Source of the DNA: Ventricola sp051883735
GTDB taxonomy: Bacteria; Bacillota; Clostridia; Christensenellales; Aristaeellaceae
Direction of reading: 5' to 3'
Assembly: GCA_051883735.1 (NCBI GenBank)
Contig: JBJEUH010000116.1
Location: 1-20,637, forward strand
DNA length: 20,637 bases
The notes under the pieces were generated by a model. It did not search any database. It saw only the letters and a list, made by a program, of their open reading frames with translations, and was not told the DNA's origin. The position numbers were made by a program, and so were the translations under genes. This document shows, piece after piece, positions 15,288 to 20,637 of the stretch (position 1 is the first letter of the stretch; the number at the start of each line of letters is the position of its first letter).

Positions 15288-15317
15288 ATTATAGTCCCGC
15301 ACGCAAAGCAGCGTCAA
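15288..15317 (-). promoter_or_regulatory. recQ operon promoter
   Basis: On the minus strand TTGACG (15317-15312) and TATAAT (15293-15288) are 18 bp apart, five of six and six of six to consensus. Transcription would start near 15281, about 27 nt before the recQ ATG. The genes downstream are spaced by 29 nt or less, so this may be the only promoter of the five-gene operon. Confidence 0.75.
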
Positions 15318-15368
15318 GCATAAGCGCGGCTTTTCATGTGCAGGATAAAACCGTCAGGAGGTGCGCCT

Positions 15369-15533
15369 ATGAATCTCTATCCCAACCTTTACGCGCTGCT
15401 GGAATCCAACTCCAACGCCCGCCGTCTCTTTGACCACGCGCCGCCGCAGGTGAGGCGGCAGCTGCTGGTGCGCCAGGGGCAGATCCGCTCCGTCGCCGCG
15501 CTGGATGCGGCGATCAACGCGCTGCTCAGCTGA
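15369..15533 (+). CDS. Conserved-looking 54-residue protein of unknown function
   Basis: 54 residues, divergent from recQ: it begins MNLYPNLYALLESNSNARRLFDHAPPQVRRQLLVRQG and ends in a Ser-x-x-x-Leu-Asp-Ala helix. AGGAGGT at 15357-15363 gives a near-perfect ribosome site 5 nt before the ATG, and a strong terminator lies about 70 nt after the stop, so this is a real monocistronic unit. The pattern Y-P-N-L-Y-x-L-L ... A-x-x-x-F/Y-D ... P-x-x-V-R/Q ... R-x-x-x-I-x-S is reminiscent, from memory, of a family of tiny proteins common in Clostridia. It has no membrane span, Cys or known domain. Function unknown. Confidence 0.75.
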   Translation: MNLYPNLYALLESNSNARRLFDHAPPQVRRQLLVRQGQIRSVAALDAAINALLS

Positions 15534-15600
15534 CGCGCATGCCAAAGCCCTCCGCACCGGCTTCCGTCCGGCGCAGTCTCTCAGATTCCCCCGATGCACA

Positions 15601-15635
15601 GAATCCACCGCGGCCCTGCGCGGTGGATTCTTTTA
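15601..15635 (+). terminator. Intrinsic terminator of the 54-residue gene
   Basis: GAATCCACCGCG (15601-15612) and CGCGGTGGATTC (15619-15630) form a perfect 12-bp GC-rich stem with a 6-nt loop, immediately followed by TTTTAT. It faces the end of the minus-strand SpoIIAA-like gene at 15658; on that strand only A-rich sequence precedes the stem and no T-run follows. Confidence 0.92.
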
Positions 15636-15657
15636 TGTGCCTTTTCGCGCCGATGGC

Positions 15658-16098
15658 TCACGGCAGGGCCTCCGACACCAGCCATGCCTTCGCCTGTTCA
15701 AAGTCGTCGATGAAGGAAAGTGCAAAGCGCGCTCTGTTTTGCAGCGCATCGCGAAGCATTCTCCGGGTTTTCCGATCCGTTCCGATAAAGCATACGCGCC
15801 TGAATGGCTTTTGCCCGCCGCAGAGCAGCGCGGCGATTTCATCGGCCAGCGCCTTTGTCACGCGCGTTTCGTTCAGAACAAATCCGATCTGCGCAGGCCT
15901 GGACGGCAGAAGAAAGCTGCGGCTCTCCCTTCGCAGCTTGTCAAGCACCAGCTCCGTATGCGGGCCCATGCCGTCCAGATGCTCAAACCAGATTTCTCCC
16001 CCTCCGTAGGGCAGGACAAAGGACGGCTTTTTCGCGCCCGGCAGCGCCTCCGGCCGCGCATCCTCGCCGCCGCCCAACCCATTTTGATACGCTTTCAT
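15658..16098 (-). CDS. SpoIIAA-like / STAS-like small protein
   Basis: 146 residues, soluble. The first half has a Gly-rich start and a FVLPYGGGEIWFEHLDGMG segment. The second half reads IGFVLNETRVTKALADEIAALL, RRVCFIGTDRKTRRMLRDAL and FALSFIDDFEQAKAWLV. The strand-helix repeat and the closing F-x-D-D-F-E-x-A-K-x-W-L are like SpoIIAA/STAS-like domains (PF11964 group), which often act in protein-protein switching. The match is by pattern only. The ATG directly abuts the stop of the DJ-1-like gene (TAG|ATG), with AGAGG upstream, so they are a two-gene operon. No catalytic motif is visible. Confidence 0.65.
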   Translation of the reverse strand: MKAYQNGLGGGEDARPEALPGAKKPSFVLPYGGGEIWFEHLDGMGPHTELVLDKLRRESRSFLLPSRPAQIGFVLNETRVTKALADEIAALLCGGQKPFRRVCFIGTDRKTRRMLRDALQNRARFALSFIDDFEQAKAWLVSEALP

Positions 16099-16617
16099 CT
16101 ACTGCATCCTCTTCCCATTCTTCCAGAAGGCGATCGTCTCCTCCAGGTCCTCCCTGCTGGCAAACAGGTCCAAAGCCTCGGCGGTTTTGATGGAAAAATC
16201 CAGATAGGCATTGGCCCGGGCTGTGATGATCTGACCCGCGCACACCAGATCCTCGTCCGCAGAGTGGGTGGAGCGGATATCCCGGAGCAGGCCGGCGTCG
16301 TCCAGCACATCGACGCCTGCACAGATCGCGGCGATGAGGGCCCCCTGATCCCGCAGCGCCCGCAGCAGGCCATGGACTTCGGGGCGGTTGATGACGGAAA
16401 CCGTTCCGCCCGGCACAATCAGGCTCCGTATCTGATCCCGGTTCAGCTCCTCAAGGGAAAGATCGGGCTGAACCGTAAAGCCCTCCATGGCGCGCACAGG
16501 CTTTCTCTCCGGCGCACAGAACACCAGATCGCACCCGGCATAGCGCATGAAGTAGCTCAGGGTCACGATTTCATAAAAGCAGCAGCCGTCATAGATGAGA
16601 AAGACGTCCTTCATCAT
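16099..16617 (-). CDS. DJ-1/PfpI family protein
   Basis: 172 residues with the DJ-1/PfpI fold: DVFLIYDGCCFYEIVTLSYFM contains the family acidic residue (Glu16), SLIVPGG is the conserved strand-turn, and ALIAAICAGVDVLDDAGLL is the nucleophile elbow with Cys99. A histidine or partner residue would fall in the RSTHS segment that follows. Members include deglycase/glyoxalase-type enzymes, chaperones, isonitrile hydratases and AraC-like sensor domains; the specific activity is not readable. The start is one of two adjacent ATGs (16617 or 16614); AAAGGGGG is spaced 5 or 8 nt away, slightly favouring 16614. It leads a two-gene unit with the SpoIIAA-like gene, suggesting stress response. Confidence 0.88.
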   Translation of the reverse strand: MMKDVFLIYDGCCFYEIVTLSYFMRYAGCDLVFCAPERKPVRAMEGFTVQPDLSLEELNRDQIRSLIVPGGTVSVINRPEVHGLLRALRDQGALIAAICAGVDVLDDAGLLRDIRSTHSADEDLVCAGQIITARANAYLDFSIKTAEALDLFASREDLEETIAFWKNGKRMQ

Positions 16618-16646
16618 GATTTCCCCCTTTGTGTTTCCTGATTGCC

Positions 16647-16652
16647 ATTATA
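16647..16652 (-). promoter_or_regulatory. -10 box before the DJ-1-like gene
   Basis: A perfect TATAAT on the minus strand lies about 30 nt before the start codon and after the terminator of the upstream operon. The hexamer 17 bp upstream (TATGCG) is a poor -35, so it may need an activator or may be weak. Confidence 0.45.
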
Positions 16653-16756
16653 CCGCCTGATTGACGAATCGCATAGTTCCCTGTTGCATCGGAATGTGTC
16701 CATTTTTCAGGCGTGCTTGGCAAAAACGCCGACTTGACGCAATTTCCTGCCATGCT

Positions 16757-16787
16757 AAAAAACGGGGACTGCCGACAGCAGTCCCCG
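16757..16787 (-). terminator. Intrinsic terminator after yqeC
   Basis: On the minus strand CGGGGACTGC (16787-16778) and GCAGTCCCCG (16772-16763) form a perfect 10-bp stem with a 5-nt loop, followed by TTTTTT (16762-16757). It begins 10 nt after the yqeC stop codon and closes the FecCD-type importer operon. Confidence 0.93.
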
Positions 16788-16796
16788 CCCTTGCGT

Positions 16797-17579
16797 TTAT
16801 TCCTTTTCCATGCGCTCATACGTCTCGCTGCGGCGCATGCCCGCCGTCAGCACGGCGCGCGTCTGTCCCTGTGCGCGCAGCAGCGCAAGGATTTCCCGAC
16901 CCGCCTCGAGGCGCTGCGCGTCGTCGCACTTGTTGAGCACGACGAAGAAATCCCGCTGCGCCACGCCCTTGCGCGAGCCCTGGTCAGAGAGCAGCAGCCT
17001 GACCATGTCCGCGCCGGTGAGCCGGTGCTCCAGGCCGCAGCCCAGCAGCGCCTGCACGATCGGCGCACGCAGGCAGACCTCGCCGACCGGCTGATCCAGC
17101 GCATCCAGGCCCATCACCGCGATCACCGTGTCCGTCTCGGGCAGGATCACCGGCTCGTGCGCAGCGGGCGCCTTGCAGGGCAGGCGGCGCGCGCCGTCCG
17201 CCTCGATGAAGAGCGCGTCCGCCTGCGCAAGCAGCTGCGCGAGGAACTCCGGCGCGGGCGCGACCAGCTTGCGCTCATCCAGCCGCTTGCCGCACACGGC
17301 GTATTCCTCCGCCGCCCAGCAGGCCCGGCACGCTGCCATCGTCCGGCAGTACGATCCAGGCCGGCCCATCTTCGTGGTCGTCATCACTGCGGTGCGCAGG
17401 CCGCGCCTTTGGGATGCCTCCGCGAGGCAGTACATCAGCGTCGTCTTGCCGCCGCCGCCGACCAGCGAGACCACATGACCCCTTTCCCCGAGAAACGGGA
17501 AGGCGTCCTGCGGCGTCCCGCTGACGAGGCGGTCCGCTTCAAGCCAGTATGCCGCCTCCTGATGGATGGAGCTGTTCAC
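16797..17579 (-). CDS. yqeC: YqeC-type selenium/molybdenum hydroxylase accessory NTPase
   Basis: 260 residues, cytoplasmic. HVVSLVGGGGKTTLMY (G41-T47) is a P-loop with the GGGGKTT form of YqeC; TAVMTTTKMGRP follows; IEADGARRLPCKAP and HEPVILPETDTVIAVMGLDAL are the family's best-kept segments; a later VVLNKCDD resembles a nucleotide-base motif. YqeC co-occurs with YqeB and orphan SelD in bacteria predicted to make selenium-dependent molybdenum hydroxylases; its precise reaction is not known to me. The GTG start at 17579 has AGGA 8 nt upstream. It begins 25 nt after the binding-protein stop and ends at a strong terminator, so it is the last gene of the importer operon. No hydroxylase, yqeB or selD is in the window. 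Confidence 0.87.
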   Translation of the reverse strand: MNSSIHQEAAYWLEADRLVSGTPQDAFPFLGERGHVVSLVGGGGKTTLMYCLAEASQRRGLRTAVMTTTKMGRPGSYCRTMAACRACWAAEEYAVCGKRLDERKLVAPAPEFLAQLLAQADALFIEADGARRLPCKAPAAHEPVILPETDTVIAVMGLDALDQPVGEVCLRAPIVQALLGCGLEHRLTGADMVRLLLSDQGSRKGVAQRDFFVVLNKCDDAQRLEAGREILALLRAQGQTRAVLTAGMRRSETYERMEKE

Positions 17580-17604
17580 CTGATGATTCCTGCGCTTTCG
17601 TTTG

Positions 17605-18648
17605 TCACTTGCCGATGGACTTCGCCATCAGCGCGTCGTACTGCGCCTGCGTCAGGTCGCAGTGATAGAACAGCTGATAGTACTGCGCCACCTCTTCATA
17701 CAGGTCATACGTCGCTGCCTCCGGGTACAGCAGCTTGCCCAGCCACATCATGCCCAGCAGGCGCTGCACGGCCGGCGGCTGGCCGATCCAGTTGTACGGG
17801 CCGAACGGCACCTCGTAATACGTGCCGTTCGCGATCGCGCTGACGCCCTGCCAGACCGGGTCCTCGCCCACGGTCTCGTAGATGCTGTTCTCGGAGAAGA
17901 CGATCACGTCCGGATTCCAGCTGAGGATCTGCTCCATGTCCACCTCGTTGCCGGTGCCCTTGGAGGAGACGTTCTCCACGACGGCCACGTTGTTGGCCAT
18001 CATGTCGATCACGCTGCTGTGGTATCCGCCGTTGGCCAGCACGTTGAGGCCGTTCTCGCCGGTGACGTAGAGCATGTTCACCTTCTCCACGCCTTCCATC
18101 ATCTCCACGGTGCGGCTGTAAATGCGCCTGCAGGTCTCGGCGAGCGCGCTCGCCTCCTCCTCCAGGCCCAGCAGCTCGCCCAGCATGGTATAGGTCTCGT
18201 CCATGCTCTCGAGATACGCGGTGATGTGGACGAACGGAATGCCCGTCTGCTCGGTGAGCGCGTCCATGTCCTCCGCGATGCTGTCCTTGGGCTCGCCGAT
18301 GTCGATGACCACCTGCGGCGCGGCCTTGAGCAGCTCCTCCAGGTTCAGATCACCCTTTCCGCCGTAGAGCTGGCCCAGCACCGGCAGGTTGTAATACGCC
18401 TCGCTGAGGAACTCCTGTGCAGCCGCGTTCCAGGCGCCGGGAATGCCCACGAGCATGTCCGGCGCGATAGCAAAGACGACGATCTGGCCCAGCGGGCCGG
18501 TCACGGCGATTTTGCTGATCTCCTGATCGACGGTCACCTCGCGTCCGGCCGAATCCTTAAAGACGCGGACGTCAGCCTGCGCGCAGGCCGTCAGCGAGAG
18601 CGCGGCGACCAGCGCCAGCGAGAGAACGAGCGCAGCGATTTTCTTCAT
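17605..18648 (-). CDS. FecB/BtuF/MolA-type substrate-binding lipoprotein
   Basis: 347 residues. The signal sequence ends in the lipobox LTAC with Cys22 as lipidation site, giving an extracellular membrane-anchored receptor. The mature protein is a TroA/FecB-fold (PF01497) binder: FKDSAGREVTVDQEISKIAV at the start, LNLEELLKAAPQVVIDIGEP, DMEQILSWNPDVIVFSEN, and a late NWIGQPPAVQRLLGMMWLGKLLYP segment. The fold binds ferric siderophores, heme, cobalamin, or molybdate/tungstate (MolA). The ATG at 18648 is chosen for the signal peptide; two in-frame ATGs upstream (18660, 18672) have poorer spacing. The 90-nt gap before it is unremarkable. The yqeC gene downstream hints at Mo, W or Se, but the ligand is unproven. 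Confidence 0.91.
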   Translation of the reverse strand: MKKIAALVLSLALVAALSLTACAQADVRVFKDSAGREVTVDQEISKIAVTGPLGQIVVFAIAPDMLVGIPGAWNAAAQEFLSEAYYNLPVLGQLYGGKGDLNLEELLKAAPQVVIDIGEPKDSIAEDMDALTEQTGIPFVHITAYLESMDETYTMLGELLGLEEEASALAETCRRIYSRTVEMMEGVEKVNMLYVTGENGLNVLANGGYHSSVIDMMANNVAVVENVSSKGTGNEVDMEQILSWNPDVIVFSENSIYETVGEDPVWQGVSAIANGTYYEVPFGPYNWIGQPPAVQRLLGMMWLGKLLYPEAATYDLYEEVAQYYQLFYHCDLTQAQYDALMAKSIGK

Positions 18649-18738
18649 ACGGTGTTTCATCCTTTCCTGCATACGTTTATTCGCTTCAGACGCGTGCGCG
18701 CCTGCGAGCTTTGAGGGGACAGATGGAGCGAGGCCGGG

Positions 18739-19506
18739 CTAGTCCATCAGCGGGACGAGCATGCGCCCACCCTGGGTATCGGCAAAGGCCGCGTTCACGC
18801 CGTACAGCCTGTGCACGAGCTCCTGCGTAAGCACCTCCTCCGGCCTGCCCAGCGCGGCCACCCGGCCGTCTGCCAGCGCCAGAATGCGCGAGGCGAACGT
18901 CAGCGCGTGCTGCGGGTTGTGCGTGGAGAGCAGCACGCCATAGCCCTCGGCCGCCAGCTCCCGCACCAGCCCCAGGATGCGCAGCTGATTGCCGTAGTCC
19001 AGCGCGGAGGTCGGCTCATCCATCACCAGGATGCCGGCCTGCTGCGCAATCGCGCGGGCCACCAGCACCAGCTGCTGCTCACCGCCGGAGAGATGCGTGA
19101 AATCGCGCTCCGCCAGATGCGCCGCGCCGACCCGATCAAGCGCCTCCATCGCCTGACGGACCTGCGCCTGCCCGGGCTGGGCGAACACGGAGAGCTGACG
19201 CGTCGTGCCCATGAGCACGGTGTTCATCACCGTGTAGCCAAAGGAGGGCCGGTTGATCTGTGGGATATAGGCGATTCGCCTGGACAGCTCCCGGCGGGGC
19301 AGGCTGCGCACGTCCTCACCCTCCGAGAGGATGCGGCCCTGATACCCCGTCAGCAGGCCCAGGATGCAGCGAAACAGCGTGCTCTTGCCCACGCCGTTGG
19401 GGCCGAGCACGGAGAGGAACTCACCCTTTTCAAGATCAAAGGAGATGTCCTCGAGCACCGGGCGCTCGCCGTAGGAGAAGGAGAGATTCTGCACGCTCAG
19501 GCTCAC
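18739..19506 (-). CDS. FecE/BtuD/MolC-type ABC ATPase
   Basis: 255 residues, the normal length for this family. Walker A GPNGVGKST, Q-loop IAYIPQINRPSFGYTVMNTVLMG, signature LSGGEQQLVLVARAI, Walker B ILVMDEPTSALD and switch LSTHNPQHAL are all present. It energises the FecCD-type permease. The start is a GTG at 19506 overlapping the permease stop by 4 nt (GTGA), with AAGGGGG about 9 nt upstream. The frame stays open for another 795 nt inside the permease gene, but that part reads as Arg/Gly/Ala-rich nonsense, so a fusion is rejected. Substrate as for the operon: siderophore, corrinoid or oxyanion. Confidence 0.94.
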   Translation of the reverse strand: MSLSVQNLSFSYGERPVLEDISFDLEKGEFLSVLGPNGVGKSTLFRCILGLLTGYQGRILSEGEDVRSLPRRELSRRIAYIPQINRPSFGYTVMNTVLMGTTRQLSVFAQPGQAQVRQAMEALDRVGAAHLAERDFTHLSGGEQQLVLVARAIAQQAGILVMDEPTSALDYGNQLRILGLVRELAAEGYGVLLSTHNPQHALTFASRILALADGRVAALGRPEEVLTQELVHRLYGVNAAFADTQGGRMLVPLMD

Positions 19507-20549
19507 AGCACGTTCCCCCTTCTGGTCATCAGGTAGATGAAGAACGGCGCGCCGATGAACGCCGTCAGGATGCCGATGGGGATCTCCGTGGTCATCAGGT
19601 TGCGGGAGATGTTGTCCACCAGCAGCAGGAAGAGCGCGCCCATGAGCATGGAGGCCGGCAGCAGATAGCGGCAGTCGTTGCCCACCAGCTTGCGGCTCAG
19701 ATGCGGAATGACGAGGCCGACCCAGCCGATCATGCCGCTGACCGCCACGCTCGCCGCCGTCAGGAACGTCGCGCACAGCACGACCACCAGCCGCAGCGCG
19801 CCGGTATTGACGCCCAGCGTCGCCGCCTCCTCGTCGCCCAGCGTCAGGATATTGATGCGCCAGCGCAGCAGCAGCAGCGGCGCCGCGCCGATCGCCATCG
19901 GGAGCAGCGCAAAGCCCACGTCCGACAGGCGGGTGCCGGAGAGGCTGCCCATGAGCCAGTAGGTGATCGCGGGGAGCTGGTTGCTGGGATCGGCGACCAG
20001 CTTGATGAACGACGTGCCGGCGGAGAACAGCGAGGACACCATCACGCCCGCCAGCAGGATGCTGACCACGCGGCTGCCCCGCGTTCTGACGCCGATGGCA
20101 TACACCAGCACGACGGTCAGCAGGCTGAAGGCAAATGCCATGCCCGTGATGCCGCCGCGCGGAAAGCCCAGCAGAATCGCCAGCGCCGCGCCGAAGCACG
20201 CGCCGGAGGACGCGCCCAGGATGTCCGGCGCGGCCATGGGATTCTGGAACACGCTCTGATACGCCGTGCCCGCCAGGGACAGGCAGCAGCCCACCATGCA
20301 CGCCAGCGCAATGCGCGGCAGGCGGATGTTGATGACAGCGGCCTCCATGTTGGGCGCCCAGGTCGTTTCAAGCGGCAGCAGCCGCGACAGCAGAATCCGT
20401 ACGGTCTGGGAAAGCGGCACGTCGTAGCGGCCCAGCACGAACGAGAGCAGGAACAGCACGGCGAGCAGGCCGCCCAGCGCCAGCAGGCAGACCCTCGCGC
20501 GGCGCGCGTCTGCGGTTTGCCCGCCGCGGGGCTGTGTCGTTTGACTCAT
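19503..20549 (-). CDS. FecCD/BtuC/MolB-type ABC permease
   Basis: 348 residues with about 10 membrane spans. FecCD family motifs: LGRYDVPLSQTVRIL, VINIRLPRIALACMVGCCLSLAGTAYQSVFQNPMAAPDILGASSGA, RINILTLGDEEAATLGVN, MIGWVGLVIPHLSRKLVGNDCRYLLPASMLMGALFLLLVDNISR and EIPIGILTAFIGAPFFIYLM. The coupling-helix region near GDEEAATLG contacts the ATPase. The ATG at 20549 has GAGAGGGA about 8 nt upstream; a longer start at 20597 lacks a ribosome site. It is the first visible gene of the importer operon; its promoter probably lies in or beyond the last 88 nt, where I see no riboswitch or box I can defend. Confidence 0.95.
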   Translation of the reverse strand: MSQTTQPRGGQTADARRARVCLLALGGLLAVLFLLSFVLGRYDVPLSQTVRILLSRLLPLETTWAPNMEAAVINIRLPRIALACMVGCCLSLAGTAYQSVFQNPMAAPDILGASSGACFGAALAILLGFPRGGITGMAFAFSLLTVVLVYAIGVRTRGSRVVSILLAGVMVSSLFSAGTSFIKLVADPSNQLPAITYWLMGSLSGTRLSDVGFALLPMAIGAAPLLLLRWRINILTLGDEEAATLGVNTGALRLVVVLCATFLTAASVAVSGMIGWVGLVIPHLSRKLVGNDCRYLLPASMLMGALFLLLVDNISRNLMTTEIPIGILTAFIGAPFFIYLMTRRGNVL

Positions 20550-20637
20550 GATCCGATCCCTCTCCGCCCGTCGATGTGGTCCCAAAACAAACTCCATGCA
20601 CAGAAGTGCACGACGAAGAATGAAAAGAAAGCGCGAA
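20550..20637. other. Upstream region of the FecCD-type operon, truncated
   Basis: This region contains the permease ribosome site and a small GCACTTCTGTGC inverted repeat. No recognisable -10/-35 pair, Fur-type box or cobalamin/molybdenum riboswitch element is visible in what is left of the region. Confidence 0.4.

Noticed and set aside
13377..15323. Long open plus-strand frame opposite recQ
   Set aside because: Composition dominated by Arg, His and Ala with no recognisable motif, while the other strand encodes all RecQ motifs.
17602..18714. Long plus-strand frame opposite the binding-protein gene
   Set aside because: Composition is that of an antisense shadow, and the opposite strand has a lipoprotein signal and PF01497-like motifs.
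19507..20301. N-terminal extension of the FecE-like ATPase into the permease gene (apparent fusion)
   Set aside because: The extra residues are Arg/Gly/Ala-rich without any domain, the permease occupies the same bases in another frame, and a GTG start with a ribosome site sits at the true ATPase beginning.
20550..20637. Possible cobalamin or molybdenum-cofactor riboswitch before the FecCD-type operon
   Set aside because: Only 88 nt are in the window and none of the conserved boxes of these riboswitches is visible.

Overview
The window looks like chromosome of a fairly high-GC (roughly 60% by eye) Gram-positive anaerobe, most likely a gut member of the Clostridia. The basis is strong Shine-Dalgarno sequences before nearly every gene, lipoprotein-type binding proteins, consensus sigma-A promoters, and a YqeC-type selenium/molybdenum accessory gene. 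No organism can be named from sequence alone. I see no tRNA, rRNA, CRISPR array, transposase or phage gene. All clear genes look intact, except that the leftmost runs off the window.

Left block (1-4978): a partial secreted alkaline phosphatase (minus strand) lies divergent from a three-gene plus-strand ABC importer (ATPase, lipoprotein, fused double permease) of the AfuABC/FbpABC/PhnSTUV type. Four hexamers in strict 11-bp phase upstream of the importer resemble a PhoP box array. The pair is therefore best read as a phosphate-starvation locus: an exported phosphatase plus an organophosphate or phosphonate importer.

Second block (5039-7586, plus strand): a TetR-family regulator, a flavodoxin-like protein, a DUF998 membrane protein, a membrane-anchored FMN-binding protein with a flavinylation motif, and a small unknown protein. 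They follow a perfect TTGACA-17-TATAAT promoter overlapped by two exact reverse-complement copies of a 16-bp operator. This looks like an autorepressed redox module. A lower-GC, apparently gene-poor stretch and a 20-bp-stem hairpin follow.

Third block (15317-7918, minus strand): a probable single operon of recQ, two tandem paralogous GT-C-like membrane glycosyltransferases, an LDH2/MDH2-type dehydrogenase and a MATE exporter. It starts at a good promoter (TTGACG-18-TATAAT) and ends at the large hairpin. A 54-codon gene with its own terminator diverges from recQ.

Right block (20549-15658, minus strand): a FecCD/BtuCD-type importer (permease, ATPase, lipoprotein) followed in the same direction by yqeC and a clear terminator, which suggests a link to molybdenum, tungsten or selenium handling. 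Next comes a two-gene unit of a DJ-1/PfpI protein and a SpoIIAA-like (STAS-like) protein.
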